A stretch of 13,798 nucleotides of DNA from Nitrospinae bacterium RIFCSPLOWO2_12_39_16 (GTDB lineage Bacteria; Nitrospinota; Nitrospinia; UBA9942): contig MHDO01000147.1 in the NCBI GenBank assembly GCA_001805005.1, positions 1-13,798 of the forward strand, read 5' to 3'. Below, piece by piece: positions 1 through 8,100 of the stretch (its first letter is position 1; the number at the start of each line of letters is the position of its first letter). The notes beneath the pieces are model-generated. The model did no database searches, was not told the origin of the DNA, and worked only from the letters and a program-made list of their open reading frames with translations. The position numbers and the translations under genes were made by a program.

Positions 1-1076
1 GGACAATAATAATAATAATATCAGGTATCAGGGCATGGGGTGAACCTCTCCTCGCAAATTATATCCCTGTATTAACCCATCCTGCCTTTTATACGGGATT
101 AATCATGTTCGCATCAGGAATCTTTTTGACAATAATCAATAGTCTCCTATCAATCTATAAAAATCTTACAAACAACAGAAACGAGAGCCGCTCTTTTATA
201 ACTTTCATAATGGGTCTTACAGGATTGGTGGTTCTTATAGCATTCTCCTGTTTTATTCTTGCCCACCTTTTTCTGCCGTCTGATCTTAATATCAATACAT
301 ATTTCGAAAAACTATTCTGGGGAGGGGGACATATACTCCAGTTCTCAAATACATTTGGAATGATATGTGCGTGGATACTTTTATCCCAGATTATCCTGAA
401 TAAATCGCCTATGCCTGACCGACCTGCAAAGCTATTTTTATTAATCTCTTTCGGATTTACACTCCCTGCCCCTCTATTCTATTTTTCCTTTGATGTAATA
501 GGAATGGAATTGAGAGACTGGTTCACCCGTCTGATGCAGCTTGGGATGGGTCCCCCTGCAGGTGCCTTTGCAATTGCTGTCATTATTGCAATAAAATCTT
601 TCAAAGCAGAGATAAAGAAACTGCCTTGGGACAAGCCTGGTTTTTCTGCACTCATTTTTTCCATTATTCTATTTTCAACAGGCGGAATTTTATCCCTGCT
701 GATAAGGGGGATTGATGTCAAAATACCATCCCATTATCATGGAGTTATAGGAGGTGTTACACTCTCTTTCATGGGATTGTCCTATTACATACTCCCCTTG
801 CTAAATAGAGATATTCCCGATACCAAGATGGCAAAGATTCAGCCTTATCTATATGGCATCGGACAGATGCTCTTTATACTTGGAATGTTCTGGGCTGGAA
901 CCCACGGCGTGCCAAGGAAGACATACGGCGAGGCACAAAAACTTGATGACTTTGTTAAACTTGCAGGGATGGGTATAATGGGATTTGGGGGTCTTATTGC
1001 TATTCTTGGCGGTGCTACCTTTGTGCTTAATATACTGATTCCACTGTTAAAGAGAACAAAAAATCAGTGTCAGTGA
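1..1076 (+). CDS. Heme-copper oxidase subunit I-like membrane protein, N-terminus cut by window edge
   Basis: The reading frame is open from base 3, so the first in-frame ATG at 105 is probably internal; 358 codons are visible. The protein is strongly hydrophobic with many transmembrane stretches. A helix-X-like motif SHYHGVIGG (His codons 732-734 and 738-740) matches the paired high-spin and low-spin heme ligands of heme-copper oxidases. LPWDKPGF and GTHGVPRKTY also resemble ba3/cbb3-type subunit I. A helix-VI-like GGGHILQF (His codon 330-332) fits the first CuB ligand. The His-His pair expected 49-50 residues later is Phe-Tyr (477-482), and the GHPxVY tyrosine is Phe. It may therefore be a divergent oxidase, an NO-reductase-like branch or a non-catalytic heme membrane protein. 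Family membership is fairly sure; activity is not. The last codons (NQCQ) and stop lie in a dispersed repeat. Confidence 0.8.
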   Translation, partial: TIIIIISGIRAWGEPLLANYIPVLTHPAFYTGLIMFASGIFLTIINSLLSIYKNLTNNRNESRSFITFIMGLTGLVVLIAFSCFILAHLFLPSDLNINTYFEKLFWGGGHILQFSNTFGMICAWILLSQIILNKSPMPDRPAKLFLLISFGFTLPAPLFYFSFDVIGMELRDWFTRLMQLGMGPPAGAFAIAVIIAIKSFKAEIKKLPWDKPGFSALIFSIILFSTGGILSLLIRGIDVKIPSHYHGVIGGVTLSFMGLSYYILPLLNRDIPDTKMAKIQPYLYGIGQMLFILGMFWAGTHGVPRKTYGEAQKLDDFVKLAGMGIMGFGGLIAILGGATFVLNILIPLLKRTKNQCQ

Positions 1077-1134
1077 TTAGTGTTAGTGTCAGCAAAAAAA
1101 CACTGACACTGTCACTTACACTTGTTAGTCAGTG
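1065..1134. repeat. GTGTCAG-family intergenic repeat, copy 1
   Basis: This fills the gap between the convergent oxidase-like gene and grpE. GTGTCAG occurs at 1067-1073 and 1086-1092, separated by GTGTTA-like 6-mers, and the inverse CTGACACT at 1103-1110 pairs with AGTGTCAG at 1085-1092. The same words recur at 2297-2369 and 9990-10037. It supplies the last codons and TGA stop of the upstream gene. Confidence 0.8.
1094..1134 (-). terminator. Probable rho-independent terminator of the dnaK-hsp20-grpE unit
   Basis: Reading the minus strand after the grpE stop, CACTGAC (1134-1128) and GTCAGTG (1107-1101) form a 7-bp stem with a 20-nt loop. Seven T residues (1100-1094) follow immediately. The stem is short and not GC-rich, so strength is uncertain. 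Confidence 0.5.
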
Positions 1135-1145
1135 AAAGTCTGTTG

Positions 1146-1787
1146 CTAATTTTGTTTGCTGGAATATCTTCCCACTCTAACTTTTGCAGGACGGAGGAGC
1201 TTCTCTTTTATCTTATATCCGCACTCCAATTCCTCTATCACAATGTTGTCCTTCTCTCTTTCATCCACCTCCACCACCTCAACTGCCTCTTCATCCGAAG
1301 GATTAAATGCCTTGCCGGGTGCATCTATCTTTTCAACACCACAATTCTTAAGCTGATTTATAAATGATACCTGAATCATCTTTATTCCCTGAAAAAGGGA
1401 TTCAAAATCTCTGCTATTTTCTGCTGCAAAAACCGCTCTGTTAAGATTATCCACAACAGGAAGAAGGTTTAAAATAAACTCCGCATTTGCCACATCAGCC
1501 CTTTTTTGGTAGCTTGCCTCCATCCTTTTCCTGAAATCATCATTTTCAGCCATCTTCTGCTTATATGCGGCAATATATTCTTTTAATTTTCTTTCACTCT
1601 CCTCTGCCTGATTTTTAAGCTGCTCCACATAGGTAGGAAGCCTCTCTTCAGGCTTAACCCCCTCTTCACCCTCCTCCTTCTCTACCCAGAATCTTTTATC
1701 CCTTACAGTAAAATGAGGGGCTTCTTGTTCTTTAACCTCTCTTTTTTTAATCTCTTCTCTATCAACCGTTGCTATTTCTTCCTTCAT
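1146..1787 (-). CDS. grpE: Nucleotide exchange factor GrpE, DnaK cochaperone
   Basis: GrpE releases ADP from DnaK and resets its cycle in the cytoplasm. The 213-residue product has a charged N-terminal tail (1-50), a long helical/coiled-coil stretch (about 50-105), the family segment LLPVVDNLNRA (108-118), and a C-terminal beta-domain signature with FNPSDEEAVE (161-170) and GYKIKEKLLRPAKVRV (190-205). Many GrpE proteins have HEAV where this one has EEAV. The ATG at 1787 is preceded by AGGAGA (1796-1801) at good spacing. It is the last gene of a dnaK-hsp20-grpE unit, 38 bp after hsp20. In most bacteria grpE precedes dnaK, so the order is unusual. Terminator-like repeats follow. Identity is certain. 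Confidence 0.95.
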   Translation of the reverse strand: MKEEIATVDREEIKKREVKEQEAPHFTVRDKRFWVEKEEGEEGVKPEERLPTYVEQLKNQAEESERKLKEYIAAYKQKMAENDDFRKRMEASYQKRADVANAEFILNLLPVVDNLNRAVFAAENSRDFESLFQGIKMIQVSFINQLKNCGVEKIDAPGKAFNPSDEEAVEVVEVDEREKDNIVIEELECGYKIKEKLLRPAKVRVGRYSSKQN

Positions 1788-1825
1788 TCTGAATTTCTCC
1801 TGTCAGCAAATCAAACCTGTATTAT

Positions 1826-2275
1826 CTACTCTACATCTACCTTTATCATCTTCGGTTTTACCTTATCTTCCTTTGGCATAATAATCTCCAAAACACCATC
1901 CTTGAATTTTGCCTTCACCTTATCCTGCTGGACTGTGCCTGGAAGTGTGAATACCCTTTGAAATGCCCCGTAAGACCGTTCTATCCTGTGATAGTTCTCT
2001 TCCTTCACATCCTTTTCAAATTTTCGCTCTCCCTTTAAAGTGAGGGCATTATCCTTCACCTCTACAGTTATATCCTTCTGCTCAAGCCCCGGCAGTTCAG
2101 CCTTAAGAACTATATCGTTCTGGGTTTCATAGATATCTACCGCAGGCGCCCAAACACCTTTTACTAAACCCTCTTCCACTGCCCTGTCGCGAAAAAATGT
2201 ATCCTCAAAAAGTTTATTCATCCTGTCATGGATTGAAAGCAAATCCTTAAATGGTTCCCATTTTACCAATGCCAT
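1826..2275 (-). CDS. Small heat-shock protein of the Hsp20/alpha-crystallin family
   Basis: This is an ATP-independent holdase that binds unfolding proteins and passes them to DnaK. The 149-residue product has a short N-terminal arm (1-42), an alpha-crystallin domain (about 43-134) containing ELPGLEQKDITVEV, the RSYGAFQRVFTLP segment and the diagnostic GVLEI (127-131), then a tail with an I-x-V motif (144-146) of the kind used in oligomer assembly. A GTG lies nine bases upstream at 2284, but the strong Shine-Dalgarno AAGGGAGGT (2283-2291) overlaps it and sits 8 nt before the ATG at 2275, so the ATG is chosen. It lies between dnaK and grpE on the same strand. No separate promoter was seen, and the 94-bp gap to dnaK is mostly a GTGTCAG repeat. 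Confidence 0.95.
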   Translation of the reverse strand: MALVKWEPFKDLLSIHDRMNKLFEDTFFRDRAVEEGLVKGVWAPAVDIYETQNDIVLKAELPGLEQKDITVEVKDNALTLKGERKFEKDVKEENYHRIERSYGAFQRVFTLPGTVQQDKVKAKFKDGVLEIIMPKEDKVKPKMIKVDVE

Positions 2276-2296
2276 AATTAACACCTCCCTTAAAAT

Positions 2297-2369
2297 CAGT
2301 GTCAGTGTAAGTTTATAGTGTCAGTAAAAAAAATTTGTTTTTTGCTGACACTTACACTAATAACTGACA
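2297..2369. repeat. GTGTCAG-family intergenic repeat, copy 2 (inverted arms)
   Basis: This lies between the dnaK stop and hsp20. The left arm (2297-2325) begins and ends with GTGTCAG-type words. The right arm (2344-2369) is CTGACACTTACACTAATAAC followed by TGACA. The outer and inner ends of the arms are complementary and the middles only partly so. The A/T-rich spacer is about 20 nt. A transcript could form a hairpin that dampens read-through from dnaK into hsp20-grpE; this is inference. Confidence 0.8.
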
Positions 2370-4238
2370 TTATTTTTTAACTTCCTCAAATTCTGTATCA
2401 ACTACATTCTCTTCACCTTTTGGCTTCTCAGCAGTTGGACCGGCACCGCCCTTTCCATCCCCTGCCTGCTTATACATCGCCTCAGCTATCTTATGAGATG
2501 CCTTTGTAAGCCTGTCAATAGCATCCTTAAGCTTATCTGCATCACCACTGTCAAGAACTTTTCTGGCATCGGCTACAGCATCTTCAACAGCCTTTTTATC
2601 AGACTCTGGCAGCTTATCTCTATTCTCAGTAACAGTCTTTTCAGTGGTATATATTAGTGAGTCAAGCTGGTTCTTTGCCTCTATCTCCTGTTTCTTCTTT
2701 TTATCCTCTTCCGCATGAGACTCTGCATCCCTCACCATCTTCTTTATCTCATCCTCTGTAAGTGTGCTTGAACCTGTAATAGTAATCTGCTGCTGCTTGC
2801 CCGTGCCTAAGTCTTTTGCAGATACATTTGCAATGCCATTTGCATCTATATCAAATGTAACCTCTATCTGAGGGAGTCCAACGAGATGGAATTTTCCGAG
2901 TGTCCTGTTATCCCTTGACATCTCCCTCTCCCCCTGAAGGACATGGATTTCAACACTGGTCTGACTGTCTGCGGCAGTTGAGAATATCTCGCTCTTCTTA
3001 GTTGGTATAGTAGTGTTTCTCTCAATTAGACGTGTCATAACCCCGCCGAGGGTCTCTATTCCAAGTGAAAGCGGTGTTACATCAAGGAGGAGGATATCCT
3101 TTACCTCTCCTGCAAGGACGCCTGCCTGAACAGCCGCACCAAGTGCAACAACCTCGTCAGGATTTACGCCCTTATGAGGCTCTTTGCCAAAGAACTGCCT
3201 TACCAAATCCTGAATCTTTGGAATCCTTGTTGAACCTCCTACAAGCACCCCCTCATGAATCTTCTTTGGGTCAAGCCCTGCATCATCAAATGCCCTCTTA
3301 CACGGGCCAAGACTCCTGTCTATCAAATCTGCCACCATTTGCTCAAACTTCGCCCTCGTAAGCTTCATGCTCAGGTGTTTAGGCCCTGAGGCATCGGCAG
3401 TAATAAACGGAAGATTTATCTCTGTCTCCATTGTTGATGAAAGCTCTATCTTTGCCTTTTCTGCTGTCTCTCTAAGCCTCTGAAGAGCCATTACATCCTT
3501 GCTCAAGTCAATTCCCTGGTCCTTTTTAAACTCGGCTATCATCCAGTCCATTATCCTCTTATCAAAGTCATCGCCTCCAAGATGGGTATCACCATTTGTA
3601 GCCTTAACCTCCACAACATTGTCACCAACCTCAAGAACCGATATGTCAAATGTTCCGCCGCCGAAGTCATAGACTGCAATTGTCTCGTCCTTCTTTTTAT
3701 CAAGCCCATAAGCAAGGGCTGATGCGGTAGGTTCATTTATTATCCTCTTCACATCAAGCCCTGCAATCCTCCCTGCCTCTTTTGTTGCATGCCTCTGTGC
3801 ATCATTAAAATATGCTGGAACCGTGATTACCGCCTCTGTAACCTTCTCGCCGAGATATGCCTCCGCAGAGGTCTTCAACTTCTGAAGTATCTTGGCGGAA
3901 ATCTCCTGAGGTGTATATTCTTTGTCCCTTACAAGGACCCTTGCATCGCCACCTGAGCCCTTTACTATCTTATAAGGAACCCTCTTTGACTCCTCTGTAA
4001 CCTCGTCATATCTTCTACCCATAAATCTCTTTATAGAGTAAATAGTATTTTCAGGGTTGGTAATAGCCTGCCTCTTTGCAACCTGACCAACTAAAATGTC
4101 CCCCTCTTTTGTAAAAGCCACGACAGATGGAGTAAGTCTGCTCCCCTCTTCATTAATAATTACCTTTGGCTCATTCCCCTCCATTATGGCAACAACAGAG
4201 TTGGTTGTACCAAGGTCTATCCCAATTATTTTACCCAT
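2370..4238 (-). CDS. dnaK: Chaperone protein DnaK (Hsp70)
   Basis: Cytoplasmic ATP-driven chaperone. The 622-residue product is full length (E. coli 638). The nucleotide-binding domain has GIDLGTTNSVVAI (6-18), a lysine at 70 in YSIKRFMG, VYDFGGGTFDIS (189-200) and VLVGGSTRIPKIQDLV (331-346). The interdomain linker DILLLDVTPLSLGIE lies at 381-395, followed by the beta-sandwich and helical lid of the substrate domain. The Gly-rich tail ends in TEFEEVKK, the conserved EEVK-type end. The ATG at 4238 follows GGAGGG (4242-4247). It heads a dnaK-hsp20-grpE unit with a TTGACA promoter and a palindromic leader. No dnaJ or hrcA lies in the window. Identity is certain. Confidence 0.98.
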   Translation of the reverse strand: MGKIIGIDLGTTNSVVAIMEGNEPKVIINEEGSRLTPSVVAFTKEGDILVGQVAKRQAITNPENTIYSIKRFMGRRYDEVTEESKRVPYKIVKGSGGDARVLVRDKEYTPQEISAKILQKLKTSAEAYLGEKVTEAVITVPAYFNDAQRHATKEAGRIAGLDVKRIINEPTASALAYGLDKKKDETIAVYDFGGGTFDISVLEVGDNVVEVKATNGDTHLGGDDFDKRIMDWMIAEFKKDQGIDLSKDVMALQRLRETAEKAKIELSSTMETEINLPFITADASGPKHLSMKLTRAKFEQMVADLIDRSLGPCKRAFDDAGLDPKKIHEGVLVGGSTRIPKIQDLVRQFFGKEPHKGVNPDEVVALGAAVQAGVLAGEVKDILLLDVTPLSLGIETLGGVMTRLIERNTTIPTKKSEIFSTAADSQTSVEIHVLQGEREMSRDNRTLGKFHLVGLPQIEVTFDIDANGIANVSAKDLGTGKQQQITITGSSTLTEDEIKKMVRDAESHAEEDKKKKQEIEAKNQLDSLIYTTEKTVTENRDKLPESDKKAVEDAVADARKVLDSGDADKLKDAIDRLTKASHKIAEAMYKQAGDGKGGAGPTAEKPKGEENVVDTEFEEVKK

Positions 4239-4255
4239 TTTCCCTCCTCATTAGT

Positions 4256-4276
4256 TTCCTGAATCAAGTTCAGGAA
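4256..4276. promoter_or_regulatory. Perfect 8-bp inverted repeat in the dnaK leader
   Basis: TTCCTGAA (4256-4263) and TTCAGGAA (4269-4276) are exact complements around a 5-nt loop. The site lies between the predicted dnaK start of transcription (about 4291) and its Shine-Dalgarno. It could be an operator, an mRNA hairpin or a copy of a dispersed palindromic repeat. It is not CIRCE. Confidence 0.5.
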
Positions 4277-4297
4277 TGGTATTTATTTTTAATATTC

Positions 4298-4325
4298 ATA
4301 TAATATCCAACAATACAAATGTCAA
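4298..4325 (-). promoter_or_regulatory. Predicted dnaK promoter
   Basis: On the minus strand TTGACA (4325-4320) is followed after 16 nt by TTATAT (4303-4298), or after 17 nt by TATATG. A start near 4291 gives a leader of about 50 nt. It looks like a sigma-70 site; no sigma-32-like CCCCAT element is apparent. Confidence 0.55.
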
Positions 4326-4390
4326 GATATTATACAAGATTTCTTTAAAAAGACATCTATTGCAAACATGCTTCAATAAAAAAGAGAGAT

Positions 4391-4419
4391 TTGATTTTCA
4401 TATCTGTAATAGATATAAT
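4391..4419 (+). promoter_or_regulatory. Predicted rsmD promoter
   Basis: TTGATT (4391-4396), a 17-nt spacer, then a perfect TATAAT (4414-4419). Predicted start is about 4426, 70 nt before the rsmD ATG. It is divergent from the dnaK promoter; the -10 elements are about 110 bp apart. The rest of 4326-4494 is A/T-rich with nothing else recognised. Confidence 0.65.
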
Positions 4420-4494
4420 CATTGCTAATTTACCATATATTTAACCCAAAAAACATGAGACTACAGATAGATACAAATTTTTATTTAGAAAGTA

Positions 4495-5112
4495 ATGAGG
4501 ATTATTTCAGGTTTATTTAAAGGAAGGAGATTAACAGCCCCAAATGGGCTAACTATCCGTCCAACACCCGATAAGGTAAAAGGTGCAATATTTAATATAA
4601 TCGGAGAAAGGATAATTGAATCTTCATTCTTAGACCTCTTTGCAGGAACCGGAGCTATTGGAATAGAGGCATTAAGCAGAGGAGCAAGGGAAGTAATTTT
4701 TGTAGATAATAGTATAAAGGCAATAAATATTATAAAAGAAAACCTGCAAAAAATTTACGATTTACGATTTACGATTTACGATTTAAAATCTTATGCCCCT
4801 AAATCTAAAATCAGTATTATTAAGGGAGACGCAGTAGAATTTATTAAAAAAACAGGGCAGCAATTTGACTTTATATTCCTTGACCCGCCGTATAAATCTG
4901 ACCTGGGTGAGGGGGCATTAGTAGAAATATCACGGCGTAATATTCTAAAAGAGAATGGAGAGGCAATATGGGAACACTATTACAAGACAGAATACAGAAG
5001 ACAGAATACAGAAGACAGAATAAAACTGAAGAGAACTGTCCGTTATGGCGATACCTCCCTCTCTTTTTACAACCTGAGCACTGATCACTGTTCACTAAAT
5101 ATTCTGTTATAA
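4495..5112 (+). CDS. rsmD: 16S rRNA (guanine966-N2)-methyltransferase RsmD
   Basis: RsmD methylates G966 of 16S rRNA in the 30S subunit using S-adenosylmethionine. The 205-residue product has MRIISGLFKGRRL, RPTPDKVKGAIFNI (22-35), the SAM-binding loop FLDLFAGTGAIGIEALSRGA (45-64) and the catalytic DPPY (130-133) within FDFIFLDPPY. The length is normal for the family, yet three stretches come from short tandem repeats: residues 87-97 (period 7 nt, ATTTACG), about 164-173 (AGACAGA/ATACAGA) and 194-200 (CACTGNT). The last lies in a 28-bp convergent overlap with glnE. The SD before the ATG is weak (AGAAAG). The catalytic core is intact, so the enzyme is probably active, although the repeats changed a surface loop and the C-terminus. 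Confidence 0.93.
   Translation: MRIISGLFKGRRLTAPNGLTIRPTPDKVKGAIFNIIGERIIESSFLDLFAGTGAIGIEALSRGAREVIFVDNSIKAINIIKENLQKIYDLRFTIYDLKSYAPKSKISIIKGDAVEFIKKTGQQFDFIFLDPPYKSDLGEGALVEISRRNILKENGEAIWEHYYKTEYRRQNTEDRIKLKRTVRYGDTSLSFYNLSTDHCSLNILL
4753..4780 (+). repeat. Heptanucleotide array, four copies of ATTTACG, inside rsmD
   Basis: Four exact tandem copies (4753-4759, 4760-4766, 4767-4773, 4774-4780) are followed by a degenerate ATTTAAA. Because 7 is not a multiple of 3 the array is read in all frames, giving IYDLRFTIYDL without a stop. Confidence 0.9.
4985..5021 (+). repeat. Second heptanucleotide array (AGACAGA/ATACAGA) inside rsmD
   Basis: Alternating 7-mers AGACAGA and ATACAGA run for just over five units (2.6 copies of a 14-nt unit). 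They encode the polar segment TEYRRQNTED in RsmD. The sequence is unrelated to the ATTTACG array 200 bp upstream. Confidence 0.85.
5079..5099. repeat. Third heptanucleotide array (CACTGNT) across the rsmD/glnE 3' overlap
   Basis: Three 7-mers CACTGAT, CACTGTT and CACTAAA are in tandem. On the plus strand they encode the end of RsmD (TDHCSL). On the minus strand they encode the last residues and TGA stop (5085-5087) of GlnE, so one repeat serves both gene ends. Confidence 0.7.
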
Positions 5113-8100
5113 ACCTCTCTCACATTTTCAGTACAAGATTCAAAATCTTTATACAACTTATCAACTGAACTGCCTCCATTTTCCCTATAACCAAGCCTTT
5201 TTGCCAATAACGAAAGTTCATCCCCCGATTCAGGGATAACAGCCAGCGGGCGGTCATGGTCTATTCTGATTCTATTCTCAATCCTCCTCAAAAATATATA
5301 ACCGCCTGAAAGTATTCTATACTCCTCCTCTGTGATAAGTTTTCTTTCGTATAAGATTTTCAATGCCTCCAGACTCCCTGTCTTTCGCAATTCTTTAAAT
5401 CTGCTGCCATTTTTAAGCTGTAATAACTGGACAATAAATTCAATATCTACAATTCCACCCTTTCCTAACTTTATATTCCTCTTTGCCTCGCCCCCTTTTA
5501 CCAGTTCAAGCTCCATCCTCTTTCTCATCCTGTCAATCTCCTCAGTCATATTCTGTTCAAAGGGGGTATCATATACAAATTTACGAATTATGTTTATCAG
5601 ATTCATGCCAAGTTTTTCGCCCCCTGCAACAAGCCTTGCCTTTATAAGTGCCTGCCTCTCCCATATCTCACCCCTTTTCTGGTAATAATCCTCATACCCC
5701 TTTATGGGCAGAATCAGGGCACCCTTTTCTCCATCCGGGCGGAGTCTCGTATCAACCCTGTAGGCAAAACCGAATCTTGTCACCCCACCTATTGCAAATA
5801 TCAATTTTTCACACAGCTTTGAGAAGAAGATATGATTGCTGATTTTTTCCCTTAACTCCCGACTTCCCGTTGTCTCTCCATCATCTGAATAGACAAATAC
5901 TATATCTAAATCTGATCCGAAATTTAATTCCCTCCCTCCGAGTTTGCCAAGCCCTATCACTGCAAACTGGCTCATCGCTCCATTCCCATCATTCATGGGA
6001 GTTCCATACCTGTTTATGAGCTCATCCTCTGTCAGCTTAAGAGAAAATTCCACATAGACATCCGCCAGATTTGAAAGCTCTAAGCTGATTCCACTAAATT
6101 CAACAATACCCAGAATATCCCTCAGCCCTATCCTGAGTTCTTCTCCCCTTTTAAACTTACAGAGTTCATCCAGTGACTTCTCATAGGAATCAGATGAATT
6201 TAAAATCTTCCCCATCTCCTCTCTCAAACTCTCCTTTGTCTTTTCTTTATAAATACCTCCAGCAGTTAAAAGGGAATCTGCCAATTCGGGCTGCTGGATA
6301 AGTATATTTGACAGAAACTGGCTTGTCCCAAAAAGAGAGCAGAGGCTCCTGACAGCCACTTCACTCTTAGATAGGACAGAATAGATGCCCTCCCTCACCC
6401 TCCCGGCATCAACAAATTTTTCAAAATTATTGATTGAGAGGTCAGGGTCAGGCAGTTTTGTGCATTCCCTTAACAGGGAAGGCATCATCTGATTGAAATA
6501 TCTCTTGCTTCTGATAGTAGGGTGGGCAAATGCCCCTCCGTCTCTCATTAAAATCAGATTTCTGCGGGACATTTCAGGCGATTTAAAACCTATCTGCTTC
6601 AGCATTGCAATTGATGAGGCTGTATCATCTATATCTATCTGCCACTGGAGTTCTCCTTCCATCGCCTCAGTAACATCATATATCTCTGCGGAAAAGAGAT
6701 TATCGTATATCTTCCTGACATTCTTTGTATGATAGTTATACAGGTCCATCAACTTGGATTCAGGATTTTTCAGCTCCGGTTTCTGCGACCCATTCACTGG
6801 ATGGGTACCCCGGGACATCTTTCTTGATAATATCAGTTGTTCATAAGGCTCATCAGGGATATCATGCGTCTGCCTTCCGCTGAAGAACTGAATCCTGTTC
6901 TCCAGATCCCTCAAAAACAGATAAGCATTTGAGAGGCTGAAATACTCGGCGTATGAAAGAAGCCCCTTTTCTGATATCCTATGCAGCGCCCTCATGGAAT
7001 TCCTTTCCCTGAACCACTTCTCCTTGCCTCCGTATATCAACTGAAACGACTGGATAATAAACTCAATCTCTCTTATCCCTCCATATCCAAGCTTCACATT
7101 GCTCCTTCCGCTCCCCTTTTGTTCAAGGCTCTTATTAATCTTCTCTTTCATCTCCTTTATCTCTCTCAGGGCTGAGAAATCAAGATATTTACGGAATATA
7201 AATGGCTTTACCATCTCAATAAATTTCCTGCCAAGGGCAATGCTTCCTGCCGCAGGACGGCACTTCAAAAGTGCCTGCCTCTCCCATGTCTCTCCCCATG
7301 ACTCATAATATATCTCCGCACTTCTCAGAGAATTTGTTATATCTCCGCTCTTACCCTCAGGCCTTAAATCAAGGTCTATACGGAAGGTATATCCCTCCTC
7401 GGTTATCTCGGATACTATCTTTGTAATCATCCTTGACAGCTGGACAAAATATTCATGGTTTGTTATCTGATTTTCAATCTTTCCATCATGGGACTCAACA
7501 CCGCTCGTCATCCCTCTATCAGATGAATATAAATATAAGAGGTCAATGTCTGAACTGAAATTTAATTCCCTCCCCCCGTGCTTTCCCATAGCAAGAATTA
7601 CAAACTCACATCTCTTCTTCAAATCACTTAGGTCATCCTCAAAATATGGAATTCCATACTTCCTCTCCAATTCGGAATGGCAATATTCATAAGCCTTTTG
7701 GAGGCAGATGTCTGCAACATTTGAGAGGTCCTCTACAGTTTCAATCGTATCAGCCTCTTTCATCAGGTCTCTCAAGCCTATCCTCAAAAATTCCCTGTTC
7801 CTGAATCTGCGGAGTGAATTTGCTTTTTCTTTATAGCTGTCCGCCTTTGAGAACATATATGAGATATCATTATACATCTCGTCTTTAAAGCGGGATTTTT
7901 TTAGTATTTCCGGGTCTATAAGCCATGACGCATAGGAAGGGTTTTTTATTAAAATATCGGTCAAATACTGGCTCCCTGATAAAAGGAATGAAAGGATTCT
8001 AAGATTCCTTTCTGCATCTGGAAGGATTGCTTTAATCAGATTAGCATCTTCAACGGCAGTAAAAAATCTCTCATAGCTATTAAGTGCCCTATCAGGGTCA

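Noticed and set aside
2282..2284. GTG start for hsp20
   Set aside because: The Shine-Dalgarno overlaps this codon; the ATG at 2275 has correct spacing.
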